64,000 bases of DNA from Shewanella holmiensis (GCF_025370255.1 NZ_JAMTCD010000004.1:124001-188000), one strand, 5' to 3'. Counted from the first letter of the stretch, positions 1 to 9,698 are shown. Notes: generated by a model not told the origin, from the sequence alone. Made by a program: numbers and translations.

Positions 1-112
1 GTGGTTGAGTAAACGGCTGATAAATCTCAATAAACTGAGTAGCACGTTTTTCTGCGGCGTGCTTGGTTGGATCAACACGGCCAACTTCGATAAATTGAAA
101 ATCATTACTCAT
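1..112 (-). CDS. gltD: glutamate synthase small subunit, N-terminal fragment
   Basis: This is the first 37 codons of GltD; the rest lies outside the window. The reading begins MSNDFQFIEVGRVDPTKHAA, the typical N-terminus of the NADPH-dependent glutamate synthase beta subunit that leads into the cysteine-rich iron-sulfur domain. The start codon lies only five bases after the gltB stop codon on the same strand, so the two subunits are almost certainly cotranscribed as gltBD. GltD oxidises NADPH and passes electrons to GltB for conversion of glutamine plus 2-oxoglutarate to two glutamates. The assignment rests on the N-terminal sequence and the gltB context. Confidence 0.9.
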   Translation of the reverse strand, partial: MSNDFQFIEVGRVDPTKHAAEKRATQFIEIYQPFTQP

Positions 113-117
113 GTTTA

Positions 118-3100
118 TTATCCCGCCTTAACAACTAATTCAGGGCTTTTCTGTTCTATTTTTAACAGATCAGCAACGGCAATATTTTTAGGTTTAACCA
201 GTACGAAACAGTCAATCCAATTGTCAAAATCACTTAAAATCATATTGGCATGCTCACTGCCTGTTTCAGCAACATGGGCTTCAATCAAGCCTTTTAAGTG
301 TTGACGATGGATGGTTGATTCGACTTTTAAGGTATCGACTAATTCGGTATTCACACGGCGATTAAAGCGGCTGAATTGATCAAATACATACGCAAATCCT
401 CCCGTCATACCAGCACCGAAGTTAACGCCTGTTTTACCGAGTACAACAATGATCCCGCTGGTCATGTATTCACAGCCGTTATCACCTAAACCTTCCACCA
501 CAGCAATTGCGCCAGAGTTACGCACCGCAAACCGTTCTCCAGCTTGACCTGCAGCAAATAACTTACCGCCAGTAGCGCCGTATAAACAGGTGTTTCCTAA
601 AATGGCACTGCGTTCAGATTGGAATGGGCTCCCAATTGGAGGGTGGATAACAATCTTACCGCCTGACATACCTTTTCCGACGTAATCGTTGGCATCACCA
701 CATAATTTGAGGTTTAACCCTGGGCTATTCCATACCCCAAAGCTTTGGCCTGCACTGCCACTAAAACCTAGCGAAATAGGTTCTTTGGTTCCAGCAACAC
801 CCTGTACTTTGGCAATATAGCCTGATAGCGTCGCGCCCACTGAGCGGTCGGTATTATTGATAGCATATTGGTATGCATGTGGCTCACCAGCATCAACAGC
901 ATGCTTACAATCGGCTAGTAAGGTTTGGTTTAGCTGGCCGACATCAGATGGTGGGTTAATTTCTTTCCAAGTGAGCGATGATGAGCTTGGCACCACTGGT
1001 TTGTACAAAATGGGGGCAAGATCTAAGCCTTGTTGCTTAGCTGTTTGACCTTCAAGTGCATGTAACCATTCGCTACGGCCGACTAAATCTTCGAATTGGC
1101 TTACGCCTAATGCCGCCATCCACTCACGGACTTCTTGTGCCACAAACTCAAAGTAAGTCATTACCCGTTCAGGTAGTCCGTGGTAATGGTTATCACGTAA
1201 GTTCTTATCCTGAGTAGCAACACCGGTGGCACAGTTATTTAAATGGCAAATACGCAGATATTTACACCCTAATGCGATCATTGGCACGGTACCAAAACCG
1301 AAGCTTTCAGCACCTAATAGCGCCGCTTTAATCACATCTGTTCCGGTTTTTAAGCCACCATCGACCTGTAAGCGGATCTTATGGCGCAAGCCGTTTTCGA
1401 CCAATGATTGTTGAACTTCAGCTAGACCAAGCTCCCAGGGGGAACCTGCATATTTTACAGAAGTAATTGGGCTTGCCCCTGTGCCGCCATCATAGCCTGA
1501 AATGGTGATCATATCGGCGTATGCTTTGGCTACACCCGTGGCAATGGTTCCCACACCAGGCTCAGACACTAACTTCACAGAAACCAGTGCCGTTGGGTTA
1601 ATTTGCTTTAAATCGAAAATCAGCTGAGCTAAATCTTCAATTGAATAAATATCATGATGTGGTGGCGGTGAAATTAGGGTTACACCAGGACGAGCATGAC
1701 GTAATCCAGCAATTTCAACACTGACTTTGTGACCCGGTAATTGACCACCTTCACCTGGTTTTGCGCCTTGTGCGACCTTGATTTGCAATACATCAGCATT
1801 AACAAGGTAGTGGGCTGTGACACCAAAACGACCAGAAGCAATTTGCTTAATGGCTGAGTTACGTTCGGTGTTAAAACGACGCGCATCTTCTCCACCTTCA
1901 CCTGAGTTAGAACGGCCACCTAAGCGGTTCATGGCAACCGCTAATGCCTCATGTGCTTCAGGGCTTAATGCTCCAATACTCATCGCGGCGCTATCGAAGC
2001 GAGTGTATAAATGGCTGGCATCTTCCACTTTGTCTAAGTCGATTGCTGCTTGACTGCCTTTGATACCAATTAAGTCTCGTAGAGTCGCAATGGGGCGTTC
2101 ATCCACTAACTTGGCAAACTGTTTGTATGCTGGATAATCTTTATTTTTTAATGATGCTTGAAGCGTGTTAACCACATCTGGGTTAAAGCTATGGTATTCA
2201 CCACCTTCAACATATTTGAGTAATCCACCTTGAGGCAGTGGCACATGTGCACGATAAGCTGCGGTGTGCAGTATTTTTTGATCGTCAGCAATATGGCTGA
2301 AACTAGCACCTTCAATTCGGCTGATCACGCCCTTAAAGCATAATTCAATCACATCACTGGCTAAGCCGACGGCTTCAAATTGTTGGCTACAACGATAAGA
2401 ACCGACGGTACTGATACCCATTTTTGACATGATTTTACGCAGGCCTTTTTCTATGCCATAACGGAAGTTAAGCATCAAGCTGGTAATATCTTCGACAGCA
2501 TGTTGTTTGGCCATAGCCGCAATCGATTCATAGGCAAGGTAAGGGTAAATTGCCGTCGCACCAAAGCCGAGTAATACTGCAAAATGATGTGGATCACGAG
2601 CTGAAGCTGTTTCAACAATGATGTTGGTATCACAACGTAAACTTTTATCAACTAAGCGTCTTTGAACCGCTCCCACAGCCATAGCCGCAGGAATAACCTG
2701 CGCATTTTTGTCGACGGCACGATCAGATAGAATGAGTAGTGTTGTTCCACTTCTTGCTAAACGCTCTGCTTCATCGGTAATTCGATGAATGGCTTGCTCC
2801 AGTGTTTCGTGACCATCGTAGTTTAAATCTACAGTATTCGCGCGATAGTTAGTGCTATCTAGGCCCAGTAACTGGTTAAAATCACTAAATAATAAAATGG
2901 GTGAATTAAACATAACGCGATAAGCGTTGCCTGTGGTTTCACTAAATAAGTTTTGCTCGCGTCCAATACAGGTCGTCAGTGACATGACGTGTTTTTCACG
3001 CAATGGGTCAATGGGAGGATTAGTTACCTGGGCAAATTTCTGACGGAAATAGTCATACAGAGAACGTGATTTTTTTGACAATACCGCCATTGGCGTATCA

Positions 3101-4566
3101 TCACCCATTGAACCAATCGCTTCTTCACCTTGGCTGGCCAGTACCCAAATCACTTGCTCTAACTCTTCACGAGTAAAGCCAAATTGCTTTTGATACTGCA
3201 ATAAGGTTTTTGCATCAAAACGGCTTGAGCCTTGTTTGCTTGGTTCAATTTGTTCCGCAGGGATTAATGTTTGGCTGTTTTTAGCCATCCATTCTTTGTA
3301 TGGGTGACGACGCTTCAAGTCATTATCAATTTCAAATGATTGGTGTAAACGACCATTTAAGGTATCGAGTACTAATAGCTCACCAGGACCTACACGGCCT
3401 TTTTCAATCACTTCATCCGCAGCGTAATCCCAAATACCGACCTCAGAAGCTAAAGTAAGAATGCGATCTTTGGTGATAACGTAACGAGATGGACGCAAAC
3501 CATTGCGATCAACCGCGCAGGCAGCAAAACGACCATTGGTCATGACTATCCCAGCCGGACCATCCCATGGTTCCATGTGCATAGAGTTAAAGTCGTAGAA
3601 TGCTTTTAACTCGTCATCCATTTCAGGGTTTGACTGCCACGCAGGTGGAATAAGCAAACGCATGGCGCGGTATAAGTCCATACCACCAGATAACAACATT
3701 TCTAGCATGTTATCCAAAGAGGAAGAGTCTGAGCCGGTTTCATTCACAAACGGAGCAGCTTGTTGCAAATCAGGCAGCAAAGGCGAATTAAATTTATAAG
3801 CGCGCGCACGCGCCCATTGGCGATTACCCGTAATGGTGTTGATTTCACCATTGTGCGCTAAGTAGCGAAAGGGTTGAGCTAAAGGCCATTTAGGCGACGT
3901 ATTGGTTGAAAAGCGCTGGTGAAATAAGCAAATCGCACTTTTTAAACGAATGTCGGCGAGGTCTAAATAAAATGATGGCAAGTCTGCAGGCATCATTAGG
4001 CCTTTATAGACAATTACCTGACCAGATAAGCTGGCGACATAGAAGTCATTATCATCGATTATTTGTTGTTCAAGACGACGACGAGCCATATACAAGCGAC
4101 GTTCTAAGTCTTTTTCACGCCAACCTACAGGTGCATTAATAAGTACCTGATAAATTTGTGGCAAGCTATTACGGCCAATCTCACCTAATACGTCCGGATT
4201 GATTGGAACCTTACGCCAACCTGCAACACTGAGTGTTTCTCTTTGTAATTCTTTTTCTAAAATAAATTTAGCTTCGTCAGCTTTTTGCTGATCTTGACTG
4301 AGAAATAGCATGCCTACAGCGAACTTGCGGCTTAAGTGCCAGTCATTCTCTGCAGCAATGGCTTCAAAAAATTGGGTCGGCATTTGCATTAATAAACCAC
4401 AGCCATCACCTGTGCGTCCATCAGATGCAATACCACCACGGTGTTTCATGCGATCGAGCCCATGAATTGCAGTGCGCACGATTCTATGGCTGGCATCACC
4501 ATCCATTTGTGCTATCAATCCAAACCCGCAATTGTCCCGTTCGAAACTGGGATGATATAAGCTCAT
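118..4566 (-). CDS. gltB: glutamate synthase large subunit
   Basis: GltB, 1482 residues from the ATG chosen here. The N-terminal glutaminase domain starts at Cys13 (ERDNCGFGL), the nucleophile exposed after removal of a short propeptide. It is followed by the central domain, the FMN-binding synthase domain (around residues 840-1200, with GGRSNSGEGGED and a CHLNNCATGVATQ cysteine cluster for the 3Fe-4S centre) and the C-terminal glycine-rich beta-helix (GGKIVIHPP, GANCY-like repeats). The enzyme makes glutamate from glutamine and 2-oxoglutarate in the cytoplasm with GltD. The frame is open 23 codons further upstream, but the ATG at 4566 has a strong AGGGGG ribosome site seven bases ahead and matches the family N-terminus. 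It forms an operon with gltD and diverges from yhcC. Confidence 0.97.
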   Translation of the reverse strand: MSLYHPSFERDNCGFGLIAQMDGDASHRIVRTAIHGLDRMKHRGGIASDGRTGDGCGLLMQMPTQFFEAIAAENDWHLSRKFAVGMLFLSQDQQKADEAKFILEKELQRETLSVAGWRKVPINPDVLGEIGRNSLPQIYQVLINAPVGWREKDLERRLYMARRRLEQQIIDDNDFYVASLSGQVIVYKGLMMPADLPSFYLDLADIRLKSAICLFHQRFSTNTSPKWPLAQPFRYLAHNGEINTITGNRQWARARAYKFNSPLLPDLQQAAPFVNETGSDSSSLDNMLEMLLSGGMDLYRAMRLLIPPAWQSNPEMDDELKAFYDFNSMHMEPWDGPAGIVMTNGRFAACAVDRNGLRPSRYVITKDRILTLASEVGIWDYAADEVIEKGRVGPGELLVLDTLNGRLHQSFEIDNDLKRRHPYKEWMAKNSQTLIPAEQIEPSKQGSSRFDAKTLLQYQKQFGFTREELEQVIWVLASQGEEAIGSMGDDTPMAVLSKKSRSLYDYFRQKFAQVTNPPIDPLREKHVMSLTTCIGREQNLFSETTGNAYRVMFNSPILLFSDFNQLLGLDSTNYRANTVDLNYDGHETLEQAIHRITDEAERLARSGTTLLILSDRAVDKNAQVIPAAMAVGAVQRRLVDKSLRCDTNIIVETASARDPHHFAVLLGFGATAIYPYLAYESIAAMAKQHAVEDITSLMLNFRYGIEKGLRKIMSKMGISTVGSYRCSQQFEAVGLASDVIELCFKGVISRIEGASFSHIADDQKILHTAAYRAHVPLPQGGLLKYVEGGEYHSFNPDVVNTLQASLKNKDYPAYKQFAKLVDERPIATLRDLIGIKGSQAAIDLDKVEDASHLYTRFDSAAMSIGALSPEAHEALAVAMNRLGGRSNSGEGGEDARRFNTERNSAIKQIASGRFGVTAHYLVNADVLQIKVAQGAKPGEGGQLPGHKVSVEIAGLRHARPGVTLISPPPHHDIYSIEDLAQLIFDLKQINPTALVSVKLVSEPGVGTIATGVAKAYADMITISGYDGGTGASPITSVKYAGSPWELGLAEVQQSLVENGLRHKIRLQVDGGLKTGTDVIKAALLGAESFGFGTVPMIALGCKYLRICHLNNCATGVATQDKNLRDNHYHGLPERVMTYFEFVAQEVREWMAALGVSQFEDLVGRSEWLHALEGQTAKQQGLDLAPILYKPVVPSSSSLTWKEINPPSDVGQLNQTLLADCKHAVDAGEPHAYQYAINNTDRSVGATLSGYIAKVQGVAGTKEPISLGFSGSAGQSFGVWNSPGLNLKLCGDANDYVGKGMSGGKIVIHPPIGSPFQSERSAILGNTCLYGATGGKLFAAGQAGERFAVRNSGAIAVVEGLGDNGCEYMTSGIIVVLGKTGVNFGAGMTGGFAYVFDQFSRFNRRVNTELVDTLKVESTIHRQHLKGLIEAHVAETGSEHANMILSDFDNWIDCFVLVKPKNIAVADLLKIEQKSPELVVKAG

Positions 4567-5087
4567 ACAAAAACCCCCTAAAACCTTTACTGATACGACT
4601 CGGGGTAAATGTGAAGAAATTCCATAGATATGCACCCGAACCTCTCAAATTAAACTGAGTTAGTACAAAGGTCAAACGCATTTATTGCATTATTCTGAAA
4701 TATTATTACTAACTAACTGTAATTATTTGTCATGTTTACGTTAACGTAAACTGTGGTTTTTGGTGTATAACGTTATGAATAAAAACAATTTTAATCTTGG
4801 CTCATTTTGTTTGTAACTTTTTGGTAACAACGGATAGGAATTGTTTTTGAAATAAAAATAGTGAATTTTATTCCGAACACAGTGGAAGTGGCCATAAATG
4901 AGTTTTTTGACTAAATATTCACTTTTAGTAATTTAAAATGTGTTGATATTGTTTTAAACAATTATGACCTGTATGCAACCTTTGCATTGGGCCTGAGTTA
5001 AACTCGCTTTCTTTGATTTAAATCTAAGTTTGCTGTTTGATTTTATCCTAAATTAAGCGCCGTTTTGCAATAAGGTAGAGATTAAAT
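4567..5087. other. divergent gltB/yhcC intergenic region
   Basis: A 521-base AT-rich region between the divergent gltB and yhcC genes, so it must hold promoters for both. The only strong signal seen is the perfect 18-bp palindrome at 4734-4751, listed separately. No convincing small open reading frame, RNA or terminator was recognised. Confidence 0.7.
4734..4751. promoter_or_regulatory. perfect 18-bp palindrome upstream of gltB
   Basis: GTTTACGTTAACGTAAAC is an exact inverted repeat about 170 bases upstream of the gltB start. A 16/18 match occurs upstream of the threonine operon at 46862-46879. The form (TTTACGTWAACGTAAA) resembles, from memory, operators of the MerR-family regulator LiuR in Shewanella and relatives; that identification is inference. 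Confidence 0.6.
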
Positions 5088-6035
5088 ATGGGCTTAGATG
5101 ATTTCGTCAATACATATGGCGCTGTTTGTAAGAGGCGTTATGGTAAAAGACTAAAAAAGCTCACTATAGATGCTAAATTTACCTGCCCCAATAGGGATGG
5201 CTCATTAGGTGTTGGAGGCTGTAGCTTTTGCAATGTGGCTTCTTTTAATGAACAGCAGGGGGATTTGCAGTCAATTGCTGTACAACTTGATTCGGCTAAA
5301 GTGAACTTGAAACACAATCAACGTGCAAGCAACAGTCATAGCGACAGTCAATATATTGCTTATTTTCAAGCGTACACATCAACGTATGAAGAATATCAAC
5401 AGTTAAAAATTAAATACGATGAAGCCATACAGGATTCACAAATTGTGGCTTTACACATTGGAACTCGACCCGATTGTGTCCCAGATGATGTATTAGACTT
5501 ACTGGCATACTATCAAAAATCTGGTGTCGACGTTTGGCTCGAATTAGGTTTGCAAACCGCAAACAATCATACTTTAAAACGCATTAACAGAGGGCATGAT
5601 TTTGCAGCATACCAGGATGCCGTAACTCGTGCTCGGTTGCGTGGGCTTAAAGTGTGTTGTCATCTTATTTTAGGTTTGCCTAATGAAACGTTAACCGATT
5701 ATATGGCTAGCCTCAAACGCGTTTTGGCTGTAGGAGTTGATGGAATAAAACTGCACCCTTTGCATATTGTTGAAGGCAGTACCATGGCAAAGCAATGGCG
5801 CTATAAACCTTTTTCATTGTTAAGCATTCAAGACTATGCCGACGCGGCAACTGCGCTGATCCGCAACACCCCAAAGAGCATTATTTATCATAGAGTGACA
5901 GCATATGCTAAAAAACCATTATTAATCGCTCCAGATTGGTGCGGCTTTAGATGGGATGGATTGGTGGCTATTGTCGATTCATTAGCAGTTAAAGGCGGAC
6001 AGGGAAGCGGACTCAGTGACAACAGTAACAATTGA
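5088..6035 (+). CDS. yhcC: radical SAM protein, YhcC family (TIGR01212)
   Basis: A 315-residue radical SAM protein. Cys33, Cys45 and Cys48 form the CX11CX2C cluster (CPNRDGSLGVGGCSFC) that characterises the YhcC/TIGR01212 group, in place of the usual CX3CX2C. Further family features are the HIGTRPDCVPD and LELGLQTANN motifs of the barrel. The protein should bind a 4Fe-4S cluster and cleave S-adenosylmethionine, but its substrate is not established. It diverges from gltBD, as in E. coli where yhcC also sits beside gltB. The ATG at 5088 follows a GGTAGAG ribosome site. Confidence 0.92.
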   Translation: MGLDDFVNTYGAVCKRRYGKRLKKLTIDAKFTCPNRDGSLGVGGCSFCNVASFNEQQGDLQSIAVQLDSAKVNLKHNQRASNSHSDSQYIAYFQAYTSTYEEYQQLKIKYDEAIQDSQIVALHIGTRPDCVPDDVLDLLAYYQKSGVDVWLELGLQTANNHTLKRINRGHDFAAYQDAVTRARLRGLKVCCHLILGLPNETLTDYMASLKRVLAVGVDGIKLHPLHIVEGSTMAKQWRYKPFSLLSIQDYADAATALIRNTPKSIIYHRVTAYAKKPLLIAPDWCGFRWDGLVAIVDSLAVKGGQGSGLSDNSNN

Positions 6036-6293
6036 GCGCTGCAATCAAGCAGATGATTAATCGTTATATATTACATTTATATAGCTGAATATATTAGGTT
6101 GTGAGTGTAATTGTTAAGATGTTTTTTTTACCTTGATGAATAGTTGTTTATACAATTGTTACCAAGTTGTTGGTTGGTGCGAGGTTTAGCACACATACGT
6201 TGCGCAAAGCTTGCATAGGGCAAAAGACGGGGTATTATAAAGTTAATTTAATAGATTTCGATTTAGAATTTTAATTTAATAGAGGTGCCCTAC

Positions 6294-6659
6294 ATGTCCG
6301 TAACGCAGTTAGATGCTATTTTAGATCTTAATACTCTTGAGCAATATATCAGTGCAATCGGAGCTGGCACATTATTGAAAAGTGTCGTGTTATTTGAACA
6401 ATTAATGCCTGAATATGTTGGCAGTTTAGTCAAAGCAAATGACGCTGGCGATAAAGAGACATTGTGTTCAGAAGCCCACAAGTTTAAAGGTGCAGCAGGT
6501 TCAGTTGGTTTAAAGCGTATTCAACAGTTTGCTCAGTTACTTCAACATGGCGAAGAAGTTCAATGGGATGCTGAGCACAAAGTGTGGTTAGCGGGTATTG
6601 TTGAACATGCTGAACGTGATTTACAGCAGTTGAAGTTATTCTTAGAAGCTAAAGCTTAA
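6294..6659 (+). CDS. hptA: stand-alone Hpt phosphotransfer protein
   Basis: A 121-residue single Hpt domain. The phosphorylatable histidine is His62 in the motif AHKFKGAAGSVGL, within a predicted four-helix bundle. In Shewanella the ArcB-like sensor lacks its own Hpt domain and HptA supplies it to the ArcS/ArcA relay (established for S. oneidensis). The gene position between yhcC and oxyR agrees with that locus. A GTG lies in frame at 6285, but the AGAGG ribosome site overlaps it and is correctly spaced for ATG 6294. It is monocistronic, with a terminator at 6698. Confidence 0.9.
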   Translation: MSVTQLDAILDLNTLEQYISAIGAGTLLKSVVLFEQLMPEYVGSLVKANDAGDKETLCSEAHKFKGAAGSVGLKRIQQFAQLLQHGEEVQWDAEHKVWLAGIVEHAERDLQQLKLFLEAKA

Positions 6660-6697
6660 TTTCTCAATACCGATCGTCGCTTAAAAGCAAACTCATC

Positions 6698-6726
6698 ATG
6701 CTCCTTAATACAAGGAGCATTTTTTT
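6698..6726 (+). terminator. rho-independent terminator of hptA
   Basis: ATGCTCCTT pairs perfectly with AAGGAGCAT around a five-base loop and is followed by six further T residues, 38 bases after the hptA stop. Confidence 0.9.
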
Positions 6727-6830
6727 ACTTATTTTTACTGATTTTGTGTAATTGCTCATTAAACTGACCTTGTCATTCTTGCATTGTTAATTCATTATTT
6801 GAATTACCTTGGTCTTATATAATCGATTAC

Positions 6831-7751
6831 ATGAAAAACCTCCCTAGTCTTAAGAACCTATATTATTTGGTTAACTTATATCAAGAGCAGAATTTTAATC
6901 GTGCTGCCAAAATTTGTTTTGTCAGTCAATCAACGCTATCTAGTGGTATTCAAAATTTAGAAGAGCAATTGGGCTACCAGCTTATAGAGCGTGATCATAA
7001 ATCATTTATGTTTACAGCAATTGGTGAAGAAGTGGTTGAACGTGCTCGTGACATTTTAACTAACGTCGATGATTTGGTGGAGTTAGTTAAAAACCAGGGG
7101 GCACCAATGACAGGCGAAATTCGTCTAGGTTGCATTCCCACCATCGCGCCTTTTTTGCTCAGTAGAGTGGTAAAGCTCTGCCAACAAGAATATCCCCAAT
7201 TGTCTCTATTATTGAAAGAAGACACCACAGAGCGTTTGCTTGATGCGTTGGCAAAAGGCGAGTTAGATTTATTGATTTTAGCTTTACCGGTCGACACCAG
7301 CGGTTTTCACAGTATGAAAGTGGGTATTGACCCTTTCAAAATGGTGATGCATCAAGAAATGTCCGATGATGTGGTACAGCCAATTGATTATCAATCTATG
7401 CCTGATGAAAGTATATTTTTGTTGCAGGCCGAGCATTGTATAACGGGCCATGCGATTACGGCTTGTCAGTTAGGTGATAGTGCTAAAATCAATCCTTTTG
7501 CAGCCACAAGCTTGCACACGTTAGTGCAGATGGTTAACAGTAAACTGGGAACAACCTTCTTACCGCAAATGGCGATTGATGCCGGCATCTTGAATGACAC
7601 TGAACTGAAAGTGATGGACCCACCGGGTGAGGCGCCTTATCGCGATATTGGTTTGGTTTGGCGACAAACCACTAGCAGGATTAGCACATTTAGAACCTTA
7701 GGCTTAGCGATTCAACAAAAGTTGATGCCGCAAGTGCTGGCTAAAAAATAG
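6831..7751 (+). CDS. oxyR: LysR-family peroxide regulator OxyR
   Basis: A 306-residue LysR regulator with an N-terminal winged helix-turn-helix (residues 4-62, NFNRAAKICFVSQSTLSSGI) and a substrate-binding domain. Cys203 and Cys212 (EHCITGHAITAC) have the nine-residue spacing of the E. coli OxyR redox pair Cys199/Cys208, which forms the disulfide on contact with hydrogen peroxide. It should control catalase, peroxiredoxin and iron-sequestering genes. It lies between hptA and the convergent adenylate cyclase gene, the same place as oxyR in S. oneidensis. No good ribosome site precedes the ATG, so translation may be weak or the transcript very short at its 5' end. Confidence 0.92.
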   Translation: MKNLPSLKNLYYLVNLYQEQNFNRAAKICFVSQSTLSSGIQNLEEQLGYQLIERDHKSFMFTAIGEEVVERARDILTNVDDLVELVKNQGAPMTGEIRLGCIPTIAPFLLSRVVKLCQQEYPQLSLLLKEDTTERLLDALAKGELDLLILALPVDTSGFHSMKVGIDPFKMVMHQEMSDDVVQPIDYQSMPDESIFLLQAEHCITGHAITACQLGDSAKINPFAATSLHTLVQMVNSKLGTTFLPQMAIDAGILNDTELKVMDPPGEAPYRDIGLVWRQTTSRISTFRTLGLAIQQKLMPQVLAKK

Positions 7752-7761
7752 CGATTAACGA

Positions 7762-8847
7762 CTACAGCTTGATATCGTGTCTTTTAGGGGAAACAGCATA
7801 AACCTCGATAGGATGCTGTTTTCCTTTTAGTGGTATTAAACCAAGATCTTGCAATTGATAATTGCTGCCTTGTTGTTCCAAACGATGTGCTAAATCACCA
7901 GATAAAAGCATTCGTTGGCCGAGAGGATTACATTGGTCTTGCAAACGAGCAAGGGTATTTAATACATCACTAAAGAAGCTGATTTCTTGTTTGTGTACGC
8001 CAACAACGGCAGCAACAACCTGGCCACAATGAGCTGCAGCTTTAAATTTAGGCACGAATCCATATTGTTCTTCAAAGTATTTTCTTTGCCATTGAAGTTC
8101 ATTACAAAATTCATAATAGATATTCATACAGCGATCTTGCTGAATACCTTCTTCTAACGGCCAATGGATCAGCACAGCATCACCCATGTAACGATAAATT
8201 TCGGCATCGTTTCTGATCACCGTATCAGCCAGTAGACTAAAACTGTCTTGAATTAATCTTGAAAAACGGTAGTCACCTAATGACTCAGCATGTGAAGTTG
8301 AAGATGCCATATCCAAAAATAAGAACAAGCGTTGTTCATATCTGGGTTTGTGATATTTACCCAGTCCAATGTTGAGTAATACTCTGGGTCCAACCAATAA
8401 CCCCATTTGTTCAATGAACGCGAGGCCCACTCTAACAACGACAAGATACACAACCAATGCTTGAAATGACGGGCTATAAAGTACATGTGCAGTTAGCATT
8501 TGGCGTAAGGTCACCATATGGTTTTCAATGGCCCACATGTTTAAAAACTGTGTGACATAAGCCAATGTTGTTGCGCCAAGGAGTAAAAATAGGCCTTTGA
8601 ATATCACTGAAAAAAGGTAGGGCAGGCGGCTGATTGCGCTGAAATCGGCAATCAGATTAGACATCCAATGCAAGCAACCAAATACAAAGCCCATAAAAAT
8701 GGCCAATGTTGCAAGATCGCCTTGCCCAACAGCCCATTGTGGCAGCTCTGGCATTTGTGCGTATCGGAAAAAAACAAATGCGGCCATAGCAAAGCACCAA
8801 GCTATTATGGCAAACGCGAGTTTTCTCAATTGCTTCTTGGCTTTCAC
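7762..8847 (-). CDS. cyaC: membrane-bound class III adenylate cyclase
   Basis: A 361-residue protein with about four transmembrane segments in residues 10-150 and a C-terminal class III nucleotide cyclase domain (about 172-345). The metal-binding aspartates are Asp179 (FLFLDMASST) and Asp223 (YRYMGDAV). Asn297 and Arg301 (LNTLARLQ) fit the transition-state pair. In S. oneidensis the homologous CyaC at the same locus supplies cAMP for CRP control of anaerobic respiration. The start is GTG; no strong ribosome site is visible. A CRP/FNR-like site lies about 80 bases upstream. It is convergent with oxyR. Confidence 0.88.
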   Translation of the reverse strand: MKAKKQLRKLAFAIIAWCFAMAAFVFFRYAQMPELPQWAVGQGDLATLAIFMGFVFGCLHWMSNLIADFSAISRLPYLFSVIFKGLFLLLGATTLAYVTQFLNMWAIENHMVTLRQMLTAHVLYSPSFQALVVYLVVVRVGLAFIEQMGLLVGPRVLLNIGLGKYHKPRYEQRLFLFLDMASSTSHAESLGDYRFSRLIQDSFSLLADTVIRNDAEIYRYMGDAVLIHWPLEEGIQQDRCMNIYYEFCNELQWQRKYFEEQYGFVPKFKAAAHCGQVVAAVVGVHKQEISFFSDVLNTLARLQDQCNPLGQRMLLSGDLAHRLEQQGSNYQLQDLGLIPLKGKQHPIEVYAVSPKRHDIKL

Positions 8848-8925
8848 GAGTAAAAATTTAATCCGAAGTGGACTGCAAAGGAGGCGGCATTTTAACGAAA
8901 AAACCCTACTTGTGTTAGTGGTAAT

Positions 8926-8941
8926 TGTGATTTAGATCAAG
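8926..8941. promoter_or_regulatory. CRP/FNR-like site upstream of cyaC
   Basis: TGTGATTTAGATCAAG has one perfect CRP half-site (TGTGAT) and a second half that matches the FNR/EtrA half-site ATCAA. It sits about 80 bases upstream of the cyaC start. Binding by CRP would make a cAMP feedback loop; this is inference from the sequence only. Confidence 0.45.
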
Positions 8942-9014
8942 AGATGCCGAGAAAACGATACTTTTAACGAAACTTCCTAGCTTATTAACGCTCAAATGCG
9001 AGTTTTATTTAATG

Positions 9015-9698
9015 TTATGATGCTGTGTTTGGCAAAAAAGCATTACTCAGAATTTTTTGAGTAAAGGGTATTTTTAAATAAAAACCACGTGGATTGGATA
9101 ATTGTATGTTGCCGTCAGGGCCAATGCTTTCTGTTAATGTATGACTGTTTGCAGCTTTGGGGCGCAATTGTAATACTTCACCATGACGAGCCGTTATGTT
9201 ATCCACATTGCCTAGCGCAATTTTTTCCATTATTTCTTCCCAATCTTGTTTGAGTAAGGCCATTTCTTTTACTGATGGCGACCAAAGCAAAGGGGTTCCA
9301 ATACGCCTTTGTCCCACAGGTATGTGTCGCTCACCTTCAATTGGTACCCATAAAACACATTGAAGCTTATGAAACACGACACTTTGCTCCCATGTCAGTC
9401 CATGAATATCTGTTAATGGTGCAACAGTCACATAGGTGGTTTCTAATGGCTTCCCGAGCTTGTCTATCGGGATGGTTTTTAATTCAACCCCCAAGTGAAT
9501 GAAATCGGGTTCGGGTTTTGATCCCGCTAACGCACCAAGCTCTAATTCAATTAGTTGACCGACCCAACCTTTATCTCGCCGAAGATCTTTGGGAACCGGA
9601 ATATGATGTTCAGCAGCAATATCTGCTAAAGATACGCCTGCCATCGCGTTGGCTCGCAGCATCAATTCATGAATAGTTTTAGGTGATGGCTTTGGCAT
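9015..9698 (-). CDS. mutH: DNA mismatch repair endonuclease MutH
   Basis: A 227-residue MutH. The catalytic signature DX6EXK is intact as Asp65, Glu72 and Lys74 ([12 protein letters not shown]). MutH nicks the unmethylated strand at hemimethylated GATC sites when activated by MutS and MutL, so the organism should carry Dam methylation and methyl-directed repair. The length matches the family. It lies upstream of cyaC on the same strand with a gap of 167 bases, and faces away from rppH across the DnaA-box region. Confidence 0.95.
   Translation of the reverse strand: MPKPSPKTIHELMLRANAMAGVSLADIAAEHHIPVPKDLRRDKGWVGQLIELELGALAGSKPEPDFIHLGVELKTIPIDKLGKPLETTYVTVAPLTDIHGLTWEQSVVFHKLQCVLWVPIEGERHIPVGQRRIGTPLLWSPSVKEMALLKQDWEEIMEKIALGNVDNITARHGEVLQLRPKAANSHTLTESIGPDGNIQLSNPRGFYLKIPFTQKILSNAFLPNTAS

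Noticed and set aside
4567..4635. Upstream extension of gltB to 4635
   Set aside because: The ATG at 4566 has a strong ribosome site and matches the family N-terminus; the extension has neither.
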